Notes under the pieces: generated by a model
The model's input: only the letters and a program-made list of their open reading frames with translations
Told to the model about the DNA's origin: nothing
The model's database searches: none
In this document: positions 30,082 to 38,527 of the stretch, one piece after another
Numbering within the stretch: position 1 is the stretch's first letter
Layout of the letters: each line of letters begins with the position of its first letter
Position numbers and translations under genes: made by a program
Assembly: GCA_945875845.1 (NCBI GenBank)
Contig: CAMCMB010000025.1
Span: 1 to 64,000, forward strand
DNA: 64,000 nucleotides
Source: Pirellula staleyi DSM 6068
GTDB taxonomy: Bacteria; Planctomycetota; Planctomycetia; Pirellulales; Pirellulaceae
Reading direction: 5' to 3'

Positions 30082-31176
30082 ATGAATTTGCTCAGTAGTT
30101 CGATCTCCGTCATTACGCTACAGCAGCCTCGGATGCGCAAAGGTTCCTTCGCGAGCTTGATCGGCGCGATGCCGCTGCTCAATGTGTTTGTCGCAGGGCC
30201 CGAAAATAAATTGGTTATCGACTGCCTTTCGCCTATTGGTATTGAGCAACTCGCTTCAGGATCACCGCTGTTTTTATATGGTCCAAGCGGATCTGGGAAG
30301 ACGGCATTAGCGTTAACCATCGCCGCTCGTTGGATCAACGAGGTTGGCGAAAGAACCATCACACTGACGAGTGGTTCTGATTTTTCGAAAGCGTTTACAC
30401 GCGCGATCGAAGCGGACGACATGGATCGTTTTCGGCAGTTGCATCGCGAATGCGACTGCCTATTGGTCGACAATATCCATGAGTTGGCATCGAAACCCGC
30501 GGCACAAGAAGAGATGGTTTCCACGATCGACCGGCTCAATGGCAACGGAAACTTGATCATCGTCACGGCCCCTGAACTTGCACCATTGACGCCAAATTTG
30601 CGGCTTGCCTTGGCCAGTCGGCTCAATGGTGGGCACAGTGTCCCCGTATCGTTTCCCTCCGCAGCCACTCGCAAAGAAATCCTGCGATTGTTAGCGGTTC
30701 ATTCTCAAATCGATATCGGCGATGCGGATCTGGATGCGATCGGAGCGCAGTTGCAGGATGGTATGTCGCCATTGCAATTGCGGGGCATTCTGATCCGTTG
30801 GTCGCATCACAATCGCATGACGCCCGACCGAACCCAGAAAGAATCGAGACGATTGATTGATAAGCTGGTGGATGCGCAAGCGACCAAAGCTCCCTCGGTT
30901 GCGGATATTGCCAGGGCTGTGGGACGGGAACTTCAGATCGCCATGGATTTATTGAGAGGACCGGGCCGCAAATCCAGCGTGGTACGTGCTCGCGGACTAG
31001 CGATGTTCTTGATGCGACAATGGACACTGGAATCCTATCAGAACATCGGCGAGTATTTTGGTGGACGCGATCACACGACCGTGATGCATGCATGCAAAAA
31101 AACCGAAGAGGATCTGGCCAGCGACCACGAGTTAACGCGGACCGTAGACCGAGTTCGACAGAGACTCAAAATATAG
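30082..31176 (+). CDS. DnaA-like replication initiator (AAA+ plus domain IV; no obvious domain I)
   Basis: YGPSGSGKTALAL Walker A; CLLVDNIHEL; YFGGRDHTTVMHACKKTEEDL DnaA domain IV signature; 364 aa. Confidence 0.88.
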   Translation: MNLLSSSISVITLQQPRMRKGSFASLIGAMPLLNVFVAGPENKLVIDCLSPIGIEQLASGSPLFLYGPSGSGKTALALTIAARWINEVGERTITLTSGSDFSKAFTRAIEADDMDRFRQLHRECDCLLVDNIHELASKPAAQEEMVSTIDRLNGNGNLIIVTAPELAPLTPNLRLALASRLNGGHSVPVSFPSAATRKEILRLLAVHSQIDIGDADLDAIGAQLQDGMSPLQLRGILIRWSHHNRMTPDRTQKESRRLIDKLVDAQATKAPSVADIARAVGRELQIAMDLLRGPGRKSSVVRARGLAMFLMRQWTLESYQNIGEYFGGRDHTTVMHACKKTEEDLASDHELTRTVDRVRQRLKI

Positions 31177-31304
31177 TTGGGTGGCACGCTCTGTGCACGC
31201 ACGCTCTGTGCACTTGCCAAGGGAACGTGGATCACGCCAAGGCCATTGCCAATTTTCGAGCTGCTGAGCTACCGGATTGGTTATCACTGCAGAAATGGTG
31301 ACAC

Positions 31305-32696
31305 TTATTTTAGGTTTTGCTTTTGGGGCTCTCCACGATAAAGCCTTGCGATCGTTTGGTCTGAGAAACCGAGGCGATACGCGATCAAGCACATCTGATT
31401 GAGGATCGTCGTTCTTAGAATGCCTCGCTTGATCCAACGACGAGCAGAAGTTTTGACGGGCTTGCTCGCTAGGCTAATACTGCCGCTCTTGCGCATTCTG
31501 GCGACTAGCTCGTAGTCTTCCATGATTGATATCCGCTTGAATCCGTTCTGTGCGTAGAAGTCGACGGATCGAAAGAACAAAGCTTGATCTCCGTAAGGCA
31601 TCTGCTGTAGTCGCGAGCGGAATGCGACGCCTGATTCGACCATTCGGAGAGCGAGCCCTGGGGCATCAATTTGCAGCGGGAAAGCTCCACAGACGACCGG
31701 TGTGGCGAGAACACGTTCGACTTCCAAATGGTAGTCGGTTGGTAGTCGCGTGTCTGCATGGAGAAACAGCAGATGCGCGCCCGTGGCGATGGCGGCTCCT
31801 GCGTTCATCTGATTCGCCCGTCCCGGATTACCCACGAAGACTTTGCAGCCATGACGGAGGGCAATCTCGACGGTATGGTCGGAGCTTCCCGCGTCGACGA
31901 CGATCACCTCCAAATTGTCGCTGGGCGAGCCCACGGAGTCGAGCGCTAGCTGCAGATTCATTTCTTCGTTGAGCGTTGGGATGATGACGGAGAGCTTTCC
32001 CGCTGCTGTCTGGAATGGAAGCAGATGACAATCCGCGCCTCGCCGTAACGGCAACAAGTCTTCTGGATAATCGACATCCGGCAGCATTCGCAGTTGATGA
32101 ACGCGTAGCCCTAGCTTCCTTGTCTTCTGCAGTGTTTGCTCCAGAACCTGAGATGTGCTCCAGTCGATGTCCGCAAACAGCGGGGCACGTTCAGCATTGA
32201 GGCCAATCAAGTAGTAGCCGCCATCCTGTGCCGGCCCGATGACAATGTCATGTGCTTCGAGTTGCTCGAAAGCGGTTCTCAAATCACTGGAGGTTAGACT
32301 CGGGCAGTCGGTGCCAATCACGACGACTCGTTGTGCTCCAGCTTCAAATGCCGATTTTGTTGCAAGTTGCAGCCGATCGCCCAACGAGTGTCCGACCTGT
32401 TCGCTATACGTCAGATCATCGCCGAATGCGGCTCGAATTTCGCATGCCGATCCACCGGTGTAGCAGACGGTTGCTTGGCAGCCCCGTTCGTTGGCTAGTT
32501 GCCGTGCCTGGCTCAGGGTTCGGTCCACCAACTGACGATACACAAGCGTCGCATTCTGCGCTCCGAGTGCAGGGATCAACCTAGTCTTGTTGGCTCCCGC
32601 CTTCGGCAGTCTGGCAAAGATTAGCAGCTGATTGAGAGCGACAGTTTCTGGCAAGCGGGACCTCAGTAGTTGATGATGGGAAATTTCATTGTCCAT
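31305..32696 (-). CDS. TIGR04282 (DUF2064)-TIGR04283 fused glycosyltransferase
   Basis: N-term LLIFARLPKAGANKTRLIPALG...VVIGTDCPSLTSSDL...GPAQDGGYYLIGL; C-term LSVIIPTLNEEMNLQLALDSV...VVDAGSSDHTVEIALRHG...FLHADTRLP. Confidence 0.9.
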   Translation of the reverse strand: MDNEISHHQLLRSRLPETVALNQLLIFARLPKAGANKTRLIPALGAQNATLVYRQLVDRTLSQARQLANERGCQATVCYTGGSACEIRAAFGDDLTYSEQVGHSLGDRLQLATKSAFEAGAQRVVVIGTDCPSLTSSDLRTAFEQLEAHDIVIGPAQDGGYYLIGLNAERAPLFADIDWSTSQVLEQTLQKTRKLGLRVHQLRMLPDVDYPEDLLPLRRGADCHLLPFQTAAGKLSVIIPTLNEEMNLQLALDSVGSPSDNLEVIVVDAGSSDHTVEIALRHGCKVFVGNPGRANQMNAGAAIATGAHLLFLHADTRLPTDYHLEVERVLATPVVCGAFPLQIDAPGLALRMVESGVAFRSRLQQMPYGDQALFFRSVDFYAQNGFKRISIMEDYELVARMRKSGSISLASKPVKTSARRWIKRGILRTTILNQMCLIAYRLGFSDQTIARLYRGEPQKQNLK

Positions 32697-32760
32697 AGAA
32701 TACTCGAACCACGCTCCAACTGGTCGCCCCCATGATGATCATCAGGTTGCCTAGCTTCGT

Positions 32761-32836
32761 TTAACCGCGTGCGCAACGGGCCGCGTCATTCCTGACGTTT
32801 CGTAACTCGAACGCGGGGCGTTGCCCGCGCGTTTAA
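32761..32836. repeat. Inverted repeat, family H (ttaaccgcgtgcgcaacgggccgcg ... cgcggggcgttgcccgcgcgtttaa)
   Basis: ~25-bp imperfect arms; one arm overlaps the stop codon of the ArsS gene; half-copy at 34101-34123. Confidence 0.82.
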
Positions 32837-33882
32837 ACAAGGCTGCCACCGCAACTTGATCCACAACCTGCCGTGCATCCATAGCAATGGTTGGCGGTTC
32901 GAATGGCGCGATCCGCCAACAGGTCGTCGGTCAATTGAGATATGTGAACTCGTTCTTCACCCTCAGAGACTGCAAGGTCGAGCATTTGATTGAAGTCGCA
33001 ATCGTAGATGAATCCGTTCCAGTCCACCGAGAGCAGAGAACGACACATCAAATTGTCGATCGTGCGAGGATTGAAGCTTTGCATCAGCTTCCCTAGATAC
33101 TCTTCATACTTGCCGCGTCGAAGCAGGTCGTCGAGGAATCGACTAACCGGCATATTGGTAATCGTCAGCAGATTGTTGAATTGAATGCCGAATCGCGAAT
33201 CAAGTTCCGATTTGTAGGAGGCCTCCAGCGTTTCTTGCTCTGGAGGTAGACCGAGGCCCGTTGGATTGTAGACGAGGTCAAGTTGCAAATTGGAATTCGG
33301 CTGCGCGTAGCCAATTGCGTTCAGCCTGCGAATGGCTTCGATCGATTTGACAAACACACCGCTGCCTCGCTGGGCATCGCAGTTTTCTTCCAAGTAGCAT
33401 GGCAGCGACGCAACGACGCTAACTTGATGTTCAGCTAAGTACTCTGGCAAATGCGTAAAGCCATTGGCGAGTAAAATCGTGAGGTTACAACGATCGATGA
33501 CTTGTTTGTCGAGCTTCCTTGCTTCTCGAACCAGCATTTGGAATTGCGGATTCATCTCAGGAGCGCCGCCGGTGATGTCGAGCGTTTTGACTTCTGACCT
33601 GGCCAGAAAGTCAATCACTTGTCGAGCCGTCTCGTAGGTCATGCTCTCGCGACGATCGGGCCCAGCATCGACGTGGCAATGTGTGCACGTCTGGTTGCAT
33701 ACCTTGCCAACATTGATTTGTAGCGTGGTGAGTTGCTTGCGGTACAGTTGCAAAACACCGTGCTCGGCAAGCCTATCGCTGAACGGAGCCAAGTGACTTG
33801 GCCGTCTGTCTTGCAGGATATGCAATTGCTCGATGGGCGAAGCTATCGCATTTCCCGTTTTTTGTAAGGTTTGAAGTTTCAT
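32833..33882 (-). CDS. arsS: Arsenosugar biosynthesis radical SAM protein ArsS (Cys form)
   Basis: NVGKVCNQTCTHCHVDAGPDR (CxxxCxxC), LDITGGAPEMNPQF, C-term NHCYGCTAGCGSSCGGS. Start chosen at MKLQTLQK; the ORF extends to 33927. Confidence 0.9.
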   Translation of the reverse strand: MKLQTLQKTGNAIASPIEQLHILQDRRPSHLAPFSDRLAEHGVLQLYRKQLTTLQINVGKVCNQTCTHCHVDAGPDRRESMTYETARQVIDFLARSEVKTLDITGGAPEMNPQFQMLVREARKLDKQVIDRCNLTILLANGFTHLPEYLAEHQVSVVASLPCYLEENCDAQRGSGVFVKSIEAIRRLNAIGYAQPNSNLQLDLVYNPTGLGLPPEQETLEASYKSELDSRFGIQFNNLLTITNMPVSRFLDDLLRRGKYEEYLGKLMQSFNPRTIDNLMCRSLLSVDWNGFIYDCDFNQMLDLAVSEGEERVHISQLTDDLLADRAIRTANHCYGCTAGCGSSCGGSLV

Positions 33883-34100
33883 GATCGATTTCGTTGGATT
33901 TGAGATATCAACTCTCCATAGCAACAATCCGTGTCTAGGCCACAGTACGGGCCGGCAGAATCGGTCGTCGCTTCGTAATCATACCCTTTGGTTTCACGCG
34001 GGTCACGGATCGCGGCGCGTTTACACGTAAATGAGCCCGACCGCTGGTGAGCAAACGTGTTGTTGGGATGCTTCGTTGAAGCCATGCCTTATCATCGTTG

Positions 34101-34123
34101 AACCGCGTGGGCAACGCCCCGCG
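34101..34123. repeat. Half-copy of repeat family H
   Basis: aaccgcgtgggcaacgccccgcg. Confidence 0.75.
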
Positions 34124-34131
34124 CGGACTGA

Positions 34132-34794
34132 GCAAGCACGCGGCTCGTTGGGCCGGAACAGGATGCGCAACTGCGCAAGACGGATGATCAATGGAAAGTC
34201 ATCGCAGCAATACCCGCCACACTCAAGGACCTCCTGATCTCGCGATTGGATCGGCTTGATATTCGAAGTGATCTCGTCTTGCTGGGGGCCACCATCGGCC
34301 GCGAGTTCACCTACAAAATGATCCAGGCCATCACCGGGATGAGCGATGCGGCACTCAAGCGTGAGCTCGATCGCATGGTCAGTGCCGAGATCGTGTATCG
34401 CGAAGGAGATCCACCTCAGGCACTCTACACTTTCAAACACGCGTTAATCCAAGATGCCGCCTACGATTCGCTGCTCAACGAAAGTCGGCAAGTCAATCAC
34501 TTGAACATCGCAAATATCCTGGAATCGCATTTTCCGGAAACCAAAGAATCGACCCCGGAAGTGCTTGCGCATCACTTCACCAAAGCAGGACAGACAAAAC
34601 AGGGGATTCATTACTGGATGCAAGCTGGCCAACGCGCTCAGGGGAAGTCAGCGAACAACGAAGCGATCAGCCACTTCAGCGATGGCTTAAAACTCGTTTC
34701 GAAGGTTTCGGAGGAACAAGAGCGTGAAAAGCTGGAAATGGAGTTCGGGCTGTGCGTGATAAACGCGAATAAGGCGCAGCAACGGGTGTTCTGA
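34132..34794 (+). pseudogene. Remnant of an adenylate/guanylate-cyclase-associated AAA ATPase (STAND-like) protein
   Basis: In-frame read-through upstream of the ORF gives LRKTDDQWKVIAAIPATLKDLLISRLDRLDIRSDLVLLGATIGREFTYKMIQAIT...YTFKHALIQDAAYDSLL; no N-terminal cyclase or NTPase, truncated at both ends. Confidence 0.72.
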
Positions 34795-34923
34795 TTTTGT
34801 GGACAGATTCGGATAAAAATGGGCCGAGTCCGTGAAGAAACGAGTAGGTAGAATCATCAGAAAGTCACGGATCCAGGCTTTTTGTCAATCCACCGGCTTC
34901 CAATCACCACAGAAAGTAACGCA

Positions 34924-36081
34924 ATGCTATCCATCCTATCAGGAAGAGGGCTGAAATTGGGGATCATCGCAGTGGTTGCGAGTGCAGTCTTCCTGTCTGG
35001 TTGCGATCAGCCCGCCCCAATCTCCAAGGAAACCAGACCAAATCCCGCTTCTGTTTCCGCTTCGGGAAACTCTCTAGAGCAGGAGCATCCCCATGTGTCC
35101 GGGGCGCATGGCGGAATAGTGGTTCCGATCGGCTCGGATAGCTATCATGCCGAAGCAGTCATTGAAAAAGATGGTGTTTTTCGTCTGCTGACTCTCGGGC
35201 CGGATGAAACTCGAATTCAAGAAGTAGATATCCAACTAATCAAGGCGTACGTCAAGGCAGCCGGCGAATCCGATGCGACGCCAATCGACATGAAAGCTGT
35301 GCCACAAGAAGGGGACGCGGATGGAAAGACCTCTCAATTTGTTGGCAAATTGCCAGATACGGCCATAGGGAAAACGATCGATGTCACGATTCCGAATCTG
35401 CGAATCGGCAGTGAACGCTTCCGAGTTGGATTCACAACTGCAGTCGTGTCGCACGATGGTGGCATGCCAGAGGCCGTCACAGGGGCCGAAGAGCAAAAGC
35501 TTTATTTCACACCTGGAGGCAAATACACACAAGCCGACATCGATGCGAACGGCAAATTACCCGCCGCAGCCAAATTCAAAGGATTCATGTCCAAACACGA
35601 TATGGCCCCCAAACCCGGTGACTTTATTTGCCCTGTGACTTTCACCAAAGCGAATCCAAAAATCGAGTGGACCGTCGATGGCAAAAAATATTTGTTTTGC
35701 TGCGCTCCCTGTGTGGACGAATTTGTTCGCATGGCCAAGGAGGAGCCCGACCAAATCAAAGCACCGGACGAGTACATGCAAAGCATGTCCACTGCACTTT
35801 CGGCCCCCGAGCCAGCAAGCGTGAACAAACTGGCAGATCCAAAAATCGCCGCGGCGCTTGCCGCTTTGGACGATGACGATCGTTTAGTGGCTCAATCGCA
35901 AAAGTTTTGTGCAGTCGTGACGAACAGCCCACTTGGCTCCATGGGAACTCCCATCAAAATCGATGTCAATGGCCAGCCGGTCTTTCTGTGCTGCAAGGGC
36001 TGCAAGACCAAAGCCCTTCGCGATCCGGAAGCCACGCTCGCGGCTGTGGCAAAGCTAAAGTCAGCCAATGCTGACAAATAG
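34924..36081 (+). CDS. Lipoprotein with two Cys-rich metal-binding-like (TRASH/YHS-like) motifs
   Basis: Lipobox VFLSGC; CPVTFTKANPKIEWTVDGKKYLFCCAPCVDEF and CAVVTNSPLGSMGTPIKIDVNGQPVFLCCKGCK. Confidence 0.7.
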   Translation: MLSILSGRGLKLGIIAVVASAVFLSGCDQPAPISKETRPNPASVSASGNSLEQEHPHVSGAHGGIVVPIGSDSYHAEAVIEKDGVFRLLTLGPDETRIQEVDIQLIKAYVKAAGESDATPIDMKAVPQEGDADGKTSQFVGKLPDTAIGKTIDVTIPNLRIGSERFRVGFTTAVVSHDGGMPEAVTGAEEQKLYFTPGGKYTQADIDANGKLPAAAKFKGFMSKHDMAPKPGDFICPVTFTKANPKIEWTVDGKKYLFCCAPCVDEFVRMAKEEPDQIKAPDEYMQSMSTALSAPEPASVNKLADPKIAAALAALDDDDRLVAQSQKFCAVVTNSPLGSMGTPIKIDVNGQPVFLCCKGCKTKALRDPEATLAAVAKLKSANADK

Positions 36082-36106
36082 GTCGGCTCAAAGATCGGCT
36101 CAGACG

Positions 36107-38332
36107 ATGCCCAACAATCGATGGTCGCTTCTGTTTTTCGTTTGCAACTCTTTCACGTGGGTCAATGCCCATGAAGGCCATCGGCCGCTTCCGACGCGAG
36201 GAATGGAGGTCAATACGGACAAGGGTAGCATGGTTTTGACCAAGGCGGCTCGCGAAATTCTCGACGTGCAAACGGTTGAAGCAACTCCTCAGTCGATCCA
36301 TCGAAGCGTCACTGCCTATGGTTCCATCGTTGTGCCTTGGAACCAACATGCCGTCATCGCTTCATCGCTGAGTGGTCGCATTGTCGATCTGAAAGTTCGG
36401 CCTGGCGATTCGGTCATGGCGGGCCAAGTTCTCGCAGAATTGGATAGTTCGGAACTGGAGCAACTTCAATTGGAATTGCGTGCAGCTCAAGTAGACGTTT
36501 CGTTCTCTACGCAGCTAGTCGCTTCCACCGATGCCGCCAGTCGCTCCGGCGCGATTCCGGCGACTCGGTTGGCCGACGCTCGATTGAAACTTTTGCAGGA
36601 TCAATCTGCGGTCGAAGTGGCTAGCGCCAAGTGGAAGGCTCTTGGGCTGCCGATGTCCACGCTGAGCGCAATGCTCAACAATCCACAGCAACCCGTCAAG
36701 CAGAACTTGCCGCTATTGAGTCCTATTCAAGGCATCGTAACGCATGCCGATTTATCCATCGGAAAAGTAGTGGACCCAAAGGAGCATCTCTTTGAGATAC
36801 TTGACGACAGAGTGGTATGGCTCAAAATTGGGGTCCTCGAAAAGGATTTAGCGAGCGTTGCTGTGGGCCAATCGGTGAGCTTTCGTGCCACGTCGATTCC
36901 TTTGCATGAGTTCTCAGGCGTGATCGATGTCGTCGACTCCTTTCTGGATCCTGATTCTCATATGGGACTGGTTTGGGCGACGCTTCGCAACGCATCGGAT
37001 AGCAGTTCTCAACTATTGCCGGGTATGTCAGGTTCCGTCCGGATTGCACGGGCTACACCATCCAACCAAAACCAACGGCTCGCGATCCCTATGGCTGCGG
37101 TCATTCGCGACGGAGCGGAGAGATTTGTACTGGTGGAAAAGGAGCAGACCAACGCCGCATCGACGTATCAGAAGCAATCCGTTGCACTTGGGGATCGGGC
37201 CGGAACTGCCATTGAGGTTTTGGGGGGCGACTTGTTCCCCGGTGATCGAGTGGTCACGCGTGGCAGTCATGAGCTTGGAAGTTTCTTCGCGAAAGGAGTG
37301 TTATCGGTTCGTCCCGAAGTGGCTCGCGATATTCACTTAGAGGTGCAACCGGTGTCGATGCAATCGATTGCACGCACGATCAATGTCGATGGGGTCGTCG
37401 ATGTACCACCCATGAATCGCAGCGTCGCATCGTCGCAACTGGGCGGTACGATTCAATCCATATTGGTGGACCGTGGGGCAAAGGTACGTCGGGGCGACAT
37501 TCTGGCGGAAATACGTAGCCAGCCCTTTCAGAATCTGCAACTCGATCTGATCAAGGTGCAACTCGACCTGGGATTGCAGCAAAGTATCCTCGGAAATCTT
37601 AAGGCTGCAGTCGATGCTATTTCTCAGCGTCGTCTTTGGGAGACGGAGAGTCTGGTCAATCAGTTGACGAGTCGCCGCGATACGATCGCTATGCAGCTCA
37701 AAACTGTAGGATTGATGCCGGACCAAATTGACGCAATTGCATCGAGAAGGCAACTGGTGCCCTCCCTACCGGTGCGAGCTCCTATCGACGGTGTGATTGT
37801 CGGATTCGATAAGTTCCTGGGCCACGTTGTTCGACCCGATGAACCGATCCTGGAAATACATGATTTGCGTCATGCATGGGTACAAGGTTTTATTTCGGAA
37901 CGAGATTTCCCAACCATTCACCTTGGACAATCGGTACGAGTTCGCTTGGTGACATCACCCGACGAAGTACTCAAGGGAACCATCGTGAGGAGTGGGAAAT
38001 CCATTTCCGAAGTCGATCGAACACTGTCGGTATGGATTGAATTGGAGGAGTTGCCAAGCTTCCAGGTCCAGCACAACATGCTGGCGAGGATCAGTATCGA
38101 GACCGGGGAGAGCACAAGCGGACTCTCGGTCCCAAGAGATGCAATTGTTCGCGAAGGAATGCGGTCCTATGTGTTTATTGAAGGTCAGAACAAAACGTTC
38201 GAACGACGGTTTGTCGTCCCCGGGGCCAGAAATGACTTACAAGTGATTGTCGATGAAGGACTTGGGGTTGGCGAATCCGTAGCGGTCCGCGGTGCGGCGT
38301 CGCTTCAGTCTGGCTATGCGGCCTTGAAGTGA
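36107..38332 (+). CDS. RND efflux periplasmic adaptor (CusB/HlyD type) with two adaptor modules
   Basis: Two lipoyl-like blocks: GRIVDLKVRPGDSVMAGQVLAELDSSEL and GTIQSILVDRGAKVRRGDILAEIRSQPF; two beta-barrel-like blocks (WLKIGVLEKDLASVAVGQSVSF; WVQGFISERDFPTIHLGQSVRV). Confidence 0.87.
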   Translation: MPNNRWSLLFFVCNSFTWVNAHEGHRPLPTRGMEVNTDKGSMVLTKAAREILDVQTVEATPQSIHRSVTAYGSIVVPWNQHAVIASSLSGRIVDLKVRPGDSVMAGQVLAELDSSELEQLQLELRAAQVDVSFSTQLVASTDAASRSGAIPATRLADARLKLLQDQSAVEVASAKWKALGLPMSTLSAMLNNPQQPVKQNLPLLSPIQGIVTHADLSIGKVVDPKEHLFEILDDRVVWLKIGVLEKDLASVAVGQSVSFRATSIPLHEFSGVIDVVDSFLDPDSHMGLVWATLRNASDSSSQLLPGMSGSVRIARATPSNQNQRLAIPMAAVIRDGAERFVLVEKEQTNAASTYQKQSVALGDRAGTAIEVLGGDLFPGDRVVTRGSHELGSFFAKGVLSVRPEVARDIHLEVQPVSMQSIARTINVDGVVDVPPMNRSVASSQLGGTIQSILVDRGAKVRRGDILAEIRSQPFQNLQLDLIKVQLDLGLQQSILGNLKAAVDAISQRRLWETESLVNQLTSRRDTIAMQLKTVGLMPDQIDAIASRRQLVPSLPVRAPIDGVIVGFDKFLGHVVRPDEPILEIHDLRHAWVQGFISERDFPTIHLGQSVRVRLVTSPDEVLKGTIVRSGKSISEVDRTLSVWIELEELPSFQVQHNMLARISIETGESTSGLSVPRDAIVREGMRSYVFIEGQNKTFERRFVVPGARNDLQVIVDEGLGVGESVAVRGAASLQSGYAALK

Positions 38333-38351
38333 ATGTTGAAATTATTTTGGT

Positions 38352-38475
38352 TGACTCACCGGACGGCTCGCGCCGTTCCGCTACCCAATGTTCGCGGCAG
38401 GGGCGCGAGCCCTCCGGTGATGGCCCAAGCATTTTTTCACAGCCTTGGAGCGAAAGGCGACGATCATAAAATCAC
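38352..38475. repeat. Repeat family C palindrome, copy C1
   Basis: tcaccggacggctcgcgccgttccgctac ... ggcgcgagccctccggtga; tail gagcgaaaggcgacgatcataaa resembles the end of family A copy A2. Confidence 0.78.
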
Positions 38476-38527
38476 AGCCTCTTCCGAAAACGCCCCGTCG
38501 CCTCATTTGGAAAATAAATAAGACCCT

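Noticed and set aside
34795-34860. Insertion-sequence terminus near tgtggacagattcggataaaaatgg
   Set aside because: No matching inverted terminus or transposase ORF nearby; kept only as a hint in the remnant finding.
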